From the NCBI RefSeq assembly GCF_000308715.1, contig NZ_BAGH01000190.1, positions 1 through 64,000 of the forward strand: DNA of 64,000 bases. Direction: 5' to 3'. Position 1 is the stretch's first letter; the number at the start of each line of letters is the position of its first letter. The stretch is from Nocardia tenerifensis NBRC 101015. Lineage in GTDB: Bacteria > Actinomycetota > Actinomycetes > Mycobacteriales > Mycobacteriaceae. The notes beneath the pieces were generated by a model that was given only the letters and a program-made list of their open reading frames with translations, did no database searches and was not told the origin of the DNA. Positions 54,060-63,354 of this stretch are shown piece by piece. The position numbers were made by a program, and so were the translations under genes.

Positions 54060-57000
54060 ATGGGAGGACGACTCGCTTTGGTTGTCGGGTCCGAGTGTGC
54101 GGCGCTGGGGGAACTGGGGTTCACCGGCGAACTCGCGACGGGGTTGTACGGGAGTCTCACCGAGGCCGGGGGCTGGCGGTCCGCGACCGAAGACGACGGG
54201 CCGGTCTTGAATCCGACTGCGGCGCAGCTGGTCACGGCGGTCGACGCGGCGTTCGCGGCGGCGGGCGAGCGGCAGGCGACGCTGCTGCTCGCGTTCATCG
54301 GGCACGGCGTGGCGACCAACGCCGAGGACTTCTATCTGCTCGGCCACGACTCACCGGCGGCGCCCAACTCGCACAACGCCTTTCACCTCACCCAGGAGAT
54401 CAGAGAGCGGCTGGACCAGTCGGCCGTCGACGGTCTGGTCGTGCTGGTCGACGCCTGCGAGACCGGGCAGGGCGTGATCGGCGCGGCGCGCCGGTGGACC
54501 GATCTGCTCGCGCAGTCGGCGGGCCGGATGGAGATGCTGGTCGCGGCCGGGGACGGGCCCGCGTTCTCCGGCTGCTTCACCAGGACCATGCTGATGACCT
54601 TCGCCGTCGGCCTGCCGCTGCGCGGGGAGAACCTGCTGCCCGGCGACCTGGTCGACCCGATCGCCGGCGAGTGCGTTCATCAACAGCCGCAGTATCTTTC
54701 GTTCACCTCCGGCTCGGTGTCGGGAGCGCACGGCGCCGACCTCGGCCTGTGGCTGGTGCCCAACACCGCGCGGCACCGCGACGCCGTAAGTGGGCGCTCC
54801 GCAGCGGGTTTCGTCGATCAGCTCACCAGAGGGCTGCTGGTGACCCCCGATGTCCGCGAGCACCTCGACGCCATCGTGGACGCGGGCAGCAATCGACTGC
54901 GCGTGGTGATCGGGCCGACCGGCGCGGGCAAGTCCACGCTGCTCGCCATGCTGATCCGCCCGAGCCTGGTGGAGGGCCTCGCGGTGACGCCCGAATACAT
55001 CACCGCCGCAGTGTTTCTCACCGCCGCCAGCTCGATCGAGGCGGTCGCGGCCGAGCTGGCCGCGCAGCTGAGCGCCCGCCTGCCCGGTTTCGCCGAGGCG
55101 GCGAAGGCCGTGCACGCGCACCGCGCCAGGGACGAGTTCGACATCTTCGACCTGACCGTGCGGCATCCGCTGGCCCGGTTGTCCACGGCCGGTCGCCGCG
55201 TGACGCTGGTGCTCGACGGATTGAACCAGCCGCAGGAGGGCACGCGCCGGCTGCTGATCGCGGCCATCGCGGACCTGACCCGCCGCCACGACCTGCGGCA
55301 CGTCCGGGTCATCATCGGCATCCGCGACGGCACGGGCGTCGAGGACGATCCGGCGCTGGCGCACATGTACCGGATCGAGGTCGGCGAGCCCGCCGCCGAC
55401 GACATCGCCACCGTCGTCGGGTCCGCGCGCGGCTCGGGCGCGCCCGCCGATCCGGCGGACTGGGTGCGGTGGATCCAGTCGTTGCTGGCGCAAACGCCCA
55501 CCGACGTCAACGGATCACACGTCGCCTCGGGCGGCTGGCTGCTGGCCAGGATGCTGCTAGAGGTGGCCTCGAGCATCACCGACGGGGCCGTCGCCGCCGG
55601 CATCGGGCTCGACCGGATCGTGGCGCTGCGCGTCGACGCCGCACAGCGCGGCATGTACCCCGAAACCGCCGGTGCGACAGGCACTTTCCTGAGCATTCTG
55701 GTGGCCGCGGGCGTGGGGCCGGTGCTGCCGATCGAGCTGCTGGACGCGGCGTTGACGGCGCGCGGTTTCGACCTGCACATCGCCCGGATCCGGGACATGA
55801 CGGTGGCTTTGGGCGCGCTGGTCACCCGAAGCAGGCCCGGCACGTCGCGTGAGTCGCTGGGCGTGACGCACGGGGCGCTGCTGCCCGGACTGCGGGCCGA
55901 GTGCGCCCAACTCGGCGTCGACGTCGAGGACGCGCACCGGGCCATCGTGACCGCCATCAAGCAGAGCCCCGACGACGACCGGGCCGCCGACTACGCGCGC
56001 GGCTCGGCGGTGCGCCACTGCCTCGCCTACCGGGATTCCGCCAGCGCGCTGCACTTCCTGGAGCTGCTGCAGACCGCGCGGGCGGCCGACAACCGCGATC
56101 TCTGGGCGGCCTGGGTGCCCGCGTTCGTCGAGACGCTCGGGCCCGACCACCCCGCCACGCTGACCACCCGCAGCCGCGAGGCCTATCACCGCGGGGAGAG
56201 CGGCGACCTGGTCGGCGCCATCGCGGCGTTCGAGCTGCTGCTGGCCGACCGGCTGCGCGTGCTCGGGCCCGACCACCCGAAAACCCTTGGCACCCGCCTG
56301 AATCTGGCCAGTTACCGGGCCCGGTGCGGCGACTACGTCGGCGCCCGAGCCGAATACAAGCGGCTGTTCGCCGATCAGCGTCGCCTGCTCGGCCCCGATG
56401 CGCCCGACACGTTGCGCACCCGAAACGATCTGGCGTCCAACCGGGCCGACCTCGGCGACCTCCCCGGCGCCATCGCCGATTTCGAGCAGCTCCGCCTCGA
56501 CCGCATCCGGGTGCTCGGCCCCGACCATCCGCAGACCCTGCGCACCCGCAACAGCCTCGCCTACTGGCGCGGGCAGAACGGCGACTTCACCGGCGCGCGA
56601 ACCGAATTCGAGCAGCTGCTGGCCGACTGCCTGCGTATCTACGGCCCCGACCACGCGGCCACCCTCGCGGCCCGCAACAGCCTCGCCGCCTTCCGCGCGC
56701 GCAGCGGCGACCTCGCGGGCGCGGCCACCGAGTTCACCCACCTGCTCGCCGACCGGCTGCGCGTCCTCGGCCCCGATCACCCCGACACCCTCACCACGCG
56801 AGCCACGCTCGCCGACTACCGGGCCGACAACGGCCACCTGCCCGGTGCCATCGCCGAACTCGAACAGCTGCTGGCCGACCGGCTGCGCGTCCTCGGCCCC
56901 GATCACCCCGACACCTTCGCCACCCGCAACGACCTGGCCGCCCGTCAGGCCCAGAACGGCGACCTCCCCAAAGCCATCTCGGACCTGGAGGTCCTCCTGG

Positions 57001-57092
57001 TCGCCGAACTCCGCGCACTGGGCCCCACCCACGCCGCCACCATCCGCACCCAGAAGACCCTCGCCCACTGGCGAGCCCACCTCGTCAAGTAG
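54060..57092 (+). CDS. Caspase-like protease–STAND ATPase–TPR protein 1
   Basis: 1010 residues. Residues 1-240: caspase-fold (C14-like) domain with strands LALVVG and ATLLLAFIGHG, catalytic H82 in IGHG and C133 in LVDACETG. Residues about 255-480: NACHT/STAND-type ATPase with Walker A GPTGAGKST (K291) and Walker B VTLVLDGL (D386). A helical linker follows, then eight 42-residue TPR units from about 693 to 1010, each marked LGPDHP-xTLxTR (at 693, 735, 777, 819, 861, 903, 945, 987). This architecture is that of NLR-like conflict proteins: TPR senses a trigger, the ATPase oligomerises, the protease executes. A tandem paralogue follows 21 bases later. The trigger and protease target are unknown. 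Confidence 0.88.
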   Translation: MGGRLALVVGSECAALGELGFTGELATGLYGSLTEAGGWRSATEDDGPVLNPTAAQLVTAVDAAFAAAGERQATLLLAFIGHGVATNAEDFYLLGHDSPAAPNSHNAFHLTQEIRERLDQSAVDGLVVLVDACETGQGVIGAARRWTDLLAQSAGRMEMLVAAGDGPAFSGCFTRTMLMTFAVGLPLRGENLLPGDLVDPIAGECVHQQPQYLSFTSGSVSGAHGADLGLWLVPNTARHRDAVSGRSAAGFVDQLTRGLLVTPDVREHLDAIVDAGSNRLRVVIGPTGAGKSTLLAMLIRPSLVEGLAVTPEYITAAVFLTAASSIEAVAAELAAQLSARLPGFAEAAKAVHAHRARDEFDIFDLTVRHPLARLSTAGRRVTLVLDGLNQPQEGTRRLLIAAIADLTRRHDLRHVRVIIGIRDGTGVEDDPALAHMYRIEVGEPAADDIATVVGSARGSGAPADPADWVRWIQSLLAQTPTDVNGSHVASGGWLLARMLLEVASSITDGAVAAGIGLDRIVALRVDAAQRGMYPETAGATGTFLSILVAAGVGPVLPIELLDAALTARGFDLHIARIRDMTVALGALVTRSRPGTSRESLGVTHGALLPGLRAECAQLGVDVEDAHRAIVTAIKQSPDDDRAADYARGSAVRHCLAYRDSASALHFLELLQTARAADNRDLWAAWVPAFVETLGPDHPATLTTRSREAYHRGESGDLVGAIAAFELLLADRLRVLGPDHPKTLGTRLNLASYRARCGDYVGARAEYKRLFADQRRLLGPDAPDTLRTRNDLASNRADLGDLPGAIADFEQLRLDRIRVLGPDHPQTLRTRNSLAYWRGQNGDFTGARTEFEQLLADCLRIYGPDHAATLAARNSLAAFRARSGDLAGAATEFTHLLADRLRVLGPDHPDTLTTRATLADYRADNGHLPGAIAELEQLLADRLRVLGPDHPDTFATRNDLAARQAQNGDLPKAISDLEVLLVAELRALGPTHAATIRTQKTLAHWRAHLVK
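56748..56915 (+). repeat. Nearly identical DNA repeats within the TPR region
   Basis: A 42-base block starting GCCGACCGGCTGCGCGTCCT is identical at 56748-56789 and 56874-56915, spacing 126 bases, exactly one TPR unit. Other units are more diverged, so this is a recent unit duplication or gene conversion. Confidence 0.9.
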
Positions 57093-57098
57093 GCGCGC

Positions 57099-57113
57099 GG
57101 GTATCGTCCTTGC
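57099..57113 (+). promoter_or_regulatory. Probable leaderless promoter of caspase-STAND gene 2
   Basis: GGGTATCGTCCTTGC directly before ATG 57114; TATCGT (57102-57107) keeps the same 12-base spacing to the ATG as in gene 1. Conserved despite divergence elsewhere. Confidence 0.5.
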
Positions 57114-59540
57114 ATGGGAGGACGGCTGGCGCTGGTGGTGGGGTCCGAGTGTGCGGCGTTGGGGGAGTTGGGGTTCACCGATTCCCTGGCGGGCGGGTTG
57201 TACGCGGGCCTGCGGGAGGCCGGCGGCTGGGAGGCGGCGACGGAGGCCGACGGCCCGGTGCTCGATCCGACCGCCGCGCAGCTGGTTTCGGCGGTGGACG
57301 TGGCCTTCGAGCGGGCGTCGCAGCGCGCGGCGACCCTGCTCGTGGCGTTCATCGGCCATGGGATGGCGACAAATTCGGGTGACTTCTACTTGATGGCGCA
57401 CGACTCGCCATCGCCGCCGCGCTCGGACAACGCCTTTCACCTGACGCAGGGAATCCGCGAGCGGCTCAACACGTCCGCGCTGGACGGGCTGATCGTCCTC
57501 GTCGACGCCTGCGAGACCGAGCAGGGTGTGCGGGGCGCCGCCCGGCTGTGGACCGGGCCGCTCGCGCGTTCGTCTGGGCGGATGGAGTTGCTGGTCGCCG
57601 CGGGCGACGGACCCGCGCACGCCGGATGTTTCACGCGCACCATGCTTTCCACCTTCGAGGCCGGGCTGCCTCGGCGCGGCGAGAATCTGTTGCCGTCCGA
57701 TCTGGTAGATCCCGTCGCGCGCGGCTGTGTCCTGCAACAGCCGCTGCATCTGTCGTTCACCGCGGGCACGGTGACGATGAGTCCCGGTGGCGACGCCGGA
57801 CTGTGGTTGGTGCCCAACATCGCTCGGCGCAAGGACGCGCTCACCGGTCGTCCCGGCGCGGGCGTCGTCGACCAGCTGACCCGTCGGCTGCTGCTGACCG
57901 ACGCGATGCGCGAAAGCCTCGCGGAGGTGATCGACTCGGGAAGCCACCGTCTTCGGGCCGTCGTGGGCGCCGCGGGCTGTGGCAAGTCGACGCTCATGGC
58001 GTTGCTGGTTCGTCCCAGCGTGGCCGAGGGGTTGTCCATCGTCGCCGAATACGTGACGGCCGCAGTGTTTCTCACGACGAGCAGCACGATAGAAGCGGTA
58101 GCAGAGGAGTTGTCCGCGCAGTTGTCCGAACGGGTTCCCGGATACGCGGAGGCCTTGGGCGACGCCCGAAGTCGCGGCGACACAGCTGAACTCGACGCGT
58201 TCGATCGCCACGTCCGGTATCCACTCGCCGCCGTGTCGCGGCCGGGTGGCCGGATCACCCTCGTGCTCGACGGGCTGGACCAACCGGCGACGGGAAGCCG
58301 AGAACTGTTGGTGGCGGCCGTCTCCGCGTTGACCCGGGATGACGACCTGCGCTATGTCCGGGTGATCACCGGCATCCGGCTCGGTTCCGGCATAGAGACC
58401 GACCCCGCCCTCGCGCACATGCACCGCGTCGAGCTGGCCGAGCCGAGGGAGGCCGACATCGACGCCCTCGTCTGGGCCGAACGGCGTGAACTCGTTCCGC
58501 TCGGCCCGCTCGGTGCGAGCGGCCCTCGTGTTGATCCGGGAGCGCCGGGAGCGGGGAGCTACGAGCGCCTGCCAGCCAGGCGCAAGGGGCGTTTGCCTGA
58601 CGACACGGACTGGGACAAGGGTTGGCTGGATAAACCCGTGGACGAGCCCGAAGACACTCGGCCTGCGGCGGTCGGCGGCTGGTTGTCGGCTCGGCTGCAG
58701 AGCGAGGTTTCTCCGTGGTTAGGCGCCCCCGCTGTGGGAAATGGCACGCGACTCGATGACGTTGTCGCCAAGCGCGTCCGGTCCGCGCTGTACATCGACC
58801 GAACCGGCGCTGTCGGACGGGTGATCCCCTTGCTGGCGGTGCTTGCCGCAGCGGGCGCGGGCCCCGTGCTGCCTATCGGACTGCTCACCGCGGCGATGAA
58901 GTCGTTGGGGTTCGACACGGGACCGCACCGACTTCGTAACGTCGTAGTGAGCCTGGGCGCGCTGGTCACTCGTAGTCACCCCGGCACCACGCGCGAAGCG
59001 CTCGGCATAGCCCACCCTGCTTTTCTTTCGGAGCTGCTGGTGCAGTGCGCCCGGTACGGCATGCGCGTCGAGGACGCGCACCGAGCGATCATCGCCGCCA
59101 CCAAGGGCAGCGCCGAGGCGGCCGAGTATGCCCGCACCTCCCTCGCACGCCACTACCTCGAATGCGGCGACAGCGCAGCGGCACTGTCTCACCTCGAGTC
59201 CCACGAGACAGCCAGCGCCGCCGACAACCGTGACCTGTGGTCGACCTGGCTTCCTCCGATCGTCGCCGCGGTCGGTGCGGATCACCCGGATACCTTGCGC
59301 GCGCGGGAGTATCACGCCATGCGACGGGCGGACAGCGGCGACCTCACGGGCGCGGCCGAAGAACAGCAGCGGTTGCTCGCCGACCGGCTGCGCCTCTTGG
59401 GCCCGGACCACCCTGACACCATCGCGACGCGGGACCGCCTGTCGCACTGGAGGTCTCACCTCGGGTCAACGCACGAAACTTCTACGCCGTCCACTTCCCC
59501 CGCACACCCGCGAACACCTGGGCCGCCGGATCCGCGGTGA
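57114..59540 (+). CDS. Caspase-like protease–STAND ATPase protein 2 with short TPR tail
   Basis: 808 residues, collinear with gene 1 over the first 450: H82 in IGHG, C133 in LVDACETEQG, Walker A GAAGCGKST (K291), Walker B ITLVLDGL (D386). It has an extra charged Gly/Pro/Lys linker around 465-530 and only about two TPR units (ADHPDTL, LGPDHPDTI) instead of eight. The last 25 residues after SHWRSHL (from 59463) have no counterpart in gene 1 and run into the convergent ATPase gene, overlapping it by 59 bases. Likely an effector paralogue with reduced sensing capacity, or one that works with protein 1. Confidence 0.86.
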   Translation: MGGRLALVVGSECAALGELGFTDSLAGGLYAGLREAGGWEAATEADGPVLDPTAAQLVSAVDVAFERASQRAATLLVAFIGHGMATNSGDFYLMAHDSPSPPRSDNAFHLTQGIRERLNTSALDGLIVLVDACETEQGVRGAARLWTGPLARSSGRMELLVAAGDGPAHAGCFTRTMLSTFEAGLPRRGENLLPSDLVDPVARGCVLQQPLHLSFTAGTVTMSPGGDAGLWLVPNIARRKDALTGRPGAGVVDQLTRRLLLTDAMRESLAEVIDSGSHRLRAVVGAAGCGKSTLMALLVRPSVAEGLSIVAEYVTAAVFLTTSSTIEAVAEELSAQLSERVPGYAEALGDARSRGDTAELDAFDRHVRYPLAAVSRPGGRITLVLDGLDQPATGSRELLVAAVSALTRDDDLRYVRVITGIRLGSGIETDPALAHMHRVELAEPREADIDALVWAERRELVPLGPLGASGPRVDPGAPGAGSYERLPARRKGRLPDDTDWDKGWLDKPVDEPEDTRPAAVGGWLSARLQSEVSPWLGAPAVGNGTRLDDVVAKRVRSALYIDRTGAVGRVIPLLAVLAAAGAGPVLPIGLLTAAMKSLGFDTGPHRLRNVVVSLGALVTRSHPGTTREALGIAHPAFLSELLVQCARYGMRVEDAHRAIIAATKGSAEAAEYARTSLARHYLECGDSAAALSHLESHETASAADNRDLWSTWLPPIVAAVGADHPDTLRAREYHAMRRADSGDLTGAAEEQQRLLADRLRLLGPDHPDTIATRDRLSHWRSHLGSTHETSTPSTSPAHPRTPGPPDPR

Positions 59541-60822
59541 TCTTGTCGGAATCGGTGTCGTAGTCGTACAACTCGGCGTACCGCCCCCAGTCGATCGCGA
59601 TATCCAGTTGCCGCCGAGCGTCTTCCGGGCCGAAGCCGCGGCGCAGCAGGTCGAGGAAGAAGCCGGCGCGCAGGCTGCCGTCGGTGCTGCCCGCGAGGCC
59701 CGTGCAGATGGTGCGGACCAGCGGTGCACGGTGCCTGACCTGTTCGGCGAAGATGCGCTTGCTCTCCTGGATGTCCGCGGCGGTGAAGCGGGTGCCGACG
59801 TCGGTGAGCAGGACGTCGCCGTCCTCGACGGTGCTCAAGCCCAGCATCTCGGCCGCGTCGACCAGGGGCAGCAGGTCATCGATCTCGAAGTTGAGTTCGT
59901 CGGCGATGTCGGGCAGGTCGGCGTGGCCGCCCTTGGCGTAGACGAGCTCGACCAGTCCGGCCAGGCCGCCGACGGAGGCGTCGGGCAGCGGCTGCGCGGT
60001 CGGGGTCGCCTTGTCCGGCTCGGGCACCGCGGGTTCGGTGTCGCGGCCGGTGAGCAGGCCGTAGATCTCGTCGACCAGCGCCTCGAACCACGGCGCGCGC
60101 CGATTCCGCGGACGCGGTTGGCGCACCGGGACTTCCGCGATGATGCGACCGGGATTCGCGCCGAGGACCAGCACTCGATCGGCGAGCTGCACCGCCTCCT
60201 CGATATTGTGCGTGACCACGCAGATGGCCTTGGTCGGGAAACCTTCGGTGGCCCAAAGGTTCACCAACTCGGTGCGCAGGTTCTCCGCGGTGAGCACGTC
60301 CAACGCGGAGAACGGCTCGTCCATCAGCAGCAGGTCCGGCTCGAGCACCAGGGCGCGGGCGAAGCCGACCCGCTGGCGCATGCCGCCCGAGAGTTCCTTG
60401 GGATAAGCCGATTCGAAGCCGTCCAGGCCGATCAGGTCGATCGCGTCGAGCGCGCGCCGCCGTCGCTCGGCGGGCGCCACGTTGCGGGCGGCGAGCCCGA
60501 GTTCGACATTGTCCTGCACGGTGAGCCACGGCATGAGCGCGAACGACTGGAACACCAGCGCCGCACCGGGATTGCTGCCGTTGAGCGGTGTGCCGCGGTA
60601 GGTCACCTCGCCGTCGGAGGGCGCGATGAGCCCGGCGATGATGCGCAGCAGCGTGGACTTGCCGGAGCCGGAACGGCCGAGCAGGGCGACGATCTCGCCG
60701 CCGCGCAGCTGGAGATCGATGCCGTCGAGCACCCGCAGCTCGTCGCCGGCGGCACCGGTGAATCGCTTGCCGACGCCCGAGATGTCCAGCAGCACTTCGC
60801 GATTGGCCTCAATGGTGGTCAT
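59482..60822 (-). CDS. ABC transporter ATPase with C-terminal AAA-associated domain
   Basis: 446 residues. NitT/TauT-type ATPase: Walker A LGRSGSGKST, LSGGMRQRVGFARAL, Walker B LLLMDEPFSALD, VTHNIEEAVQLADRV. Residues about 285-446 form the C-terminal 'AAA-associated' domain (LVELVYAKGGHADLPDIADELNFEIDDLLPL). Partner of the double permease encoded upstream; no substrate-binding protein is present. M-box control of the operon suggests a role in magnesium or divalent-ion homeostasis rather than nitrate or sulfonate uptake. Confidence 0.88.
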   Translation of the reverse strand: MTTIEANREVLLDISGVGKRFTGAAGDELRVLDGIDLQLRGGEIVALLGRSGSGKSTLLRIIAGLIAPSDGEVTYRGTPLNGSNPGAALVFQSFALMPWLTVQDNVELGLAARNVAPAERRRRALDAIDLIGLDGFESAYPKELSGGMRQRVGFARALVLEPDLLLMDEPFSALDVLTAENLRTELVNLWATEGFPTKAICVVTHNIEEAVQLADRVLVLGANPGRIIAEVPVRQPRPRNRRAPWFEALVDEIYGLLTGRDTEPAVPEPDKATPTAQPLPDASVGGLAGLVELVYAKGGHADLPDIADELNFEIDDLLPLVDAAEMLGLSTVEDGDVLLTDVGTRFTAADIQESKRIFAEQVRHRAPLVRTICTGLAGSTDGSLRAGFFLDLLRRGFGPEDARRQLDIAIDWGRYAELYDYDTDSDKITADPAAQVFAGVRGKWTA

Positions 60823-60859
60823 GATCGGACTCCCGTCGAACGAATGGAGAGGTGGGCCG

Positions 60860-62596
60860 TCACAGCGAGTACCGCCGCTCGGCCAGGGCGTAGAGCCGCC
60901 GCCAGAACAGCCGGTTGATGCCGACCACGTAGACGCTCATCACCAGCACGCCGATGAGGATTCGCGGCGAGTCACCGACGGTGGTGGCCTCGTGGATGTA
61001 GGCGCCGAGACCGGCCGCCACCAGGGTGGTGGACCCGTAGTCCACCACCTCCGCCACGATGGACGCGTTCCACGCGCCGCCCGCCGCGGTGATCCCGCCG
61101 GTCACATAGCTGGGAAAGATGGCGGGCAGAATCAGCCTGCGCCACCACAGTTTTCGCGGCAGCCGCAGGTTGGCCGCGGCCTCGCGCAGATCGGTCGGCA
61201 CCGCGCTGGCCCCGGCGATGACATTGAACAGGATGTACCACTGCGCGCCCAGCGCCATCAGGATGGCGCCCGCCCAGTTCAGGCTCGCCCCGCTCCAGAC
61301 GAGCACGGCGGTCACGAACGGGAACAGGAAGTTGGCCGGAAAGCTGGCCAGCACCTGCACAACCGGCTGCGCGAGCCGGGACACCCTGGGGTTCAACCCG
61401 ATCCACACGCCGATCGGCACCCAGACGATCGTGGCCAGGACCAGCAGCACCACCACCCGCAGCAGCGTGAGGAACCCGAGCCCGAACGCGTGCGCGACTT
61501 CGCCGAAGCCCTCGGTGGATTCGATGTAGTCGAGGACGCGATACCCGCCGTAGCCGACGGCGGCCACCACCACCGCGCCGAACACCAGATCGCCCGCGCG
61601 ACGCCGGACCGGCGAGGAGTGCAGCGGGTACTCGGCGAGCCCGAACACGCTCATCACCCGATCCAGCGGCGCGACCAGCGGGCCGAGCGTTTTGCCGAGC
61701 AGCAACGGAATGTGCGAGCGCCGCAACAGGTTCAGCATCACGCTGCGCGGCGCCTCAGCCGCCTCGGTGTCCTCGACCCGGAACCGCTCGGCCCACGCGG
61801 TGAGCGGGCGCCAGAACAAGAAGTTCACCCCGACGACCATGACGATCATCACGCCGATCGCGATGAACACCTTCCCGAGATCGCCGTCGCCGGTCGCCGT
61901 CGCGACGTAGGACCCGATGCCGGGCAGCGCGTAGGAGTGGTTGTTCACGCTGATCGCCTCGGACGCGACCAGGAAGAACCAGCCGCCGCCGAAGCTCATC
62001 ATCCCGTTCCAGACCAGCGGGATCATGCCGCTCGGCACGTCGACGCGCCAGAACCGTTGCCAGCGCGACAGTCTCAGGTTGCGCGCCGCCTCGTCCAGCT
62101 CGCGGGGCTGCGCGGCCAGGCTGTGGTAGAAGGCGAACGCCATGTTCCACGCCTGCGAGGTGAAAATCGCGAAGACGGAGGCGCTTTCGAGTCCGAGCTG
62201 CGAGCCGGGGAACAGCGCGATGAACCCGGCGACGGTGATCGACAGGAACCCGAGGATCGGCACCGACTGCAGGATGTCGAGCAGCGGCAGCAGCACCGTG
62301 CGGGCTCGCCGCAGCCGGGCCGCCGCCGTCGCGTAGACGAAGGTGAACAGGATCGAGAGCCCGAGCGCGGCGAACATCCGCAGCAGGGACCGGGCCGCGT
62401 AGTAGGGCAGCCGCGCCGGGTCGGTGGACACGGCGGCGGGCGCGTCGGCCTCGTCGAACGGCACGTTCGCGCTGGCCGAGACCCGCACGACCAGCCAGAT
62501 CAGCACGGCCGCGCCGACGAACACGACCACGTCGGCGAACCGGTTGCGTGGACGGTCGAGCGCGCTGCCCACCGGGTAGGTACGCAGCGTGGTCAC
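60860..62596 (-). CDS. ABC transporter permease, two fused BPD permease domains
   Basis: 578 residues. Two tandem permease halves, each with an EAA-type loop: ELDEAARNLRLSRWQRFWRVDVP near residue 165 and DLREAAANLRLPRKLWWRRLILP near residue 470, with about 12 membrane segments in total. ATG 62596 overlaps the mgtC stop (ATGA). Fused double permeases of this kind, with an ATPase carrying the AAA-associated domain and no binding protein, have no settled substrate. Confidence 0.88.
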   Translation of the reverse strand: MTTLRTYPVGSALDRPRNRFADVVVFVGAAVLIWLVVRVSASANVPFDEADAPAAVSTDPARLPYYAARSLLRMFAALGLSILFTFVYATAAARLRRARTVLLPLLDILQSVPILGFLSITVAGFIALFPGSQLGLESASVFAIFTSQAWNMAFAFYHSLAAQPRELDEAARNLRLSRWQRFWRVDVPSGMIPLVWNGMMSFGGGWFFLVASEAISVNNHSYALPGIGSYVATATGDGDLGKVFIAIGVMIVMVVGVNFLFWRPLTAWAERFRVEDTEAAEAPRSVMLNLLRRSHIPLLLGKTLGPLVAPLDRVMSVFGLAEYPLHSSPVRRRAGDLVFGAVVVAAVGYGGYRVLDYIESTEGFGEVAHAFGLGFLTLLRVVVLLVLATIVWVPIGVWIGLNPRVSRLAQPVVQVLASFPANFLFPFVTAVLVWSGASLNWAGAILMALGAQWYILFNVIAGASAVPTDLREAAANLRLPRKLWWRRLILPAIFPSYVTGGITAAGGAWNASIVAEVVDYGSTTLVAAGLGAYIHEATTVGDSPRILIGVLVMSVYVVGINRLFWRRLYALAERRYSL

Positions 62597-63309
62597 GCCT
62601 GCCTGCCTTTCGCATCCGTGGTGGCGATGTGCCAGCCGACGCTGGTCACCGACGGTTCCAGGCTCAGCCTGCTGACCGCGGACTCCATCTGCCGGTCGTC
62701 ACGCTGGTCGCCGAACAGTTCGGCGCGCACCTCGACCCGGCCCGGCGTGCCGGTGTTGGCGCTGGAGATGGAGACGAGCTGAAAGTCGGTGCGGGTCAAG
62801 GCCTGTACGAGCAGCGCGCGCACGTGGGCCTCGTTGTCGTCGTTGGTGACGGCGGCGAACGCGTAGGACGCGGGCTGCTCGTGCCCGGCCTCCGGCTGCT
62901 TGTCCACCTTGCGGCCCACGGCCCGCAGCGCGATATTGACGCCGACCACCGCGATCGTGCCCGCGGCGGCGGTGCTGTACATGCCCGCGCCGGCGAGCGC
63001 GCCGACGGCCGCCGCGCACCACAGCGTGGCGGCGGTGTTGAGTCCGCGCACGTTGAGCCCGTCGCGGATGATCACGCCCGCGCCGAGGAAGCCGATGCCG
63101 GAGACGATCTGTGCCGCGACGCGGGTCGGGTCGGCGACACCGCCGGAGAACCCGTGCGCGGACAGCAGCACGAAGAGGGTGGCGCCCGCGGCGACGAGCG
63201 CGTTGGTGCGCAGGCCCGCCATCCTGGCGCGGTATTGACGCTCGAAGCCGATGGCCGCGCCGAGGCCGACGCCGGCGAGCAGCCGCAGGATCATCTCCAC
63301 TGTTGTCAT
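62593..63309 (-). CDS. mgtC: MgtC/SapB-family protein
   Basis: 238 residues. N-terminal membrane domain with the MgtC signature (GLGAAIGFERQYRARMAGLRTNALVAAGATLF, SGIGFLGAGVIIRDGLNVRGLNTAATLW) and a C-terminal cytosolic ACT-like domain. MgtC proteins support growth in low magnesium and intracellular survival by acting on F1Fo ATP synthase or ion balance. ATG 63309 has AGGGAG upstream. First structural gene after the M-box and leader ORF. Confidence 0.93.
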   Translation of the reverse strand: MTTVEMILRLLAGVGLGAAIGFERQYRARMAGLRTNALVAAGATLFVLLSAHGFSGGVADPTRVAAQIVSGIGFLGAGVIIRDGLNVRGLNTAATLWCAAAVGALAGAGMYSTAAAGTIAVVGVNIALRAVGRKVDKQPEAGHEQPASYAFAAVTNDDNEAHVRALLVQALTRTDFQLVSISSANTGTPGRVEVRAELFGDQRDDRQMESAVSRLSLEPSVTSVGWHIATTDAKGRQA

Positions 63310-63354
63310 GACCGCACTCCCTGAACATCGTCAGCGCACCGTCGAAACAGCAGG

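Noticed and set aside
54060-54780. CHAT protease instead of caspase-fold for the N-terminal domain
   Set aside because: The order LALVVG strand, GHG histidine and DAC cysteine at about 50 residues distance fits C14 caspase-like domains; the longer CHAT layout and its other motifs are not seen.
56748-56915. Regular 126-base repeats as a possible CRISPR or other DNA repeat array
   Set aside because: The period equals one 42-residue TPR unit in a continuous reading frame; there are no spacers.
55557-58424. 955-codon minus-strand frame opposite the caspase genes
   Set aside because: It is a mirror of the repeated TPR and ATPase coding DNA; no domain is recognisable and composition is Gly/Arg/Val-rich as in other shadows.
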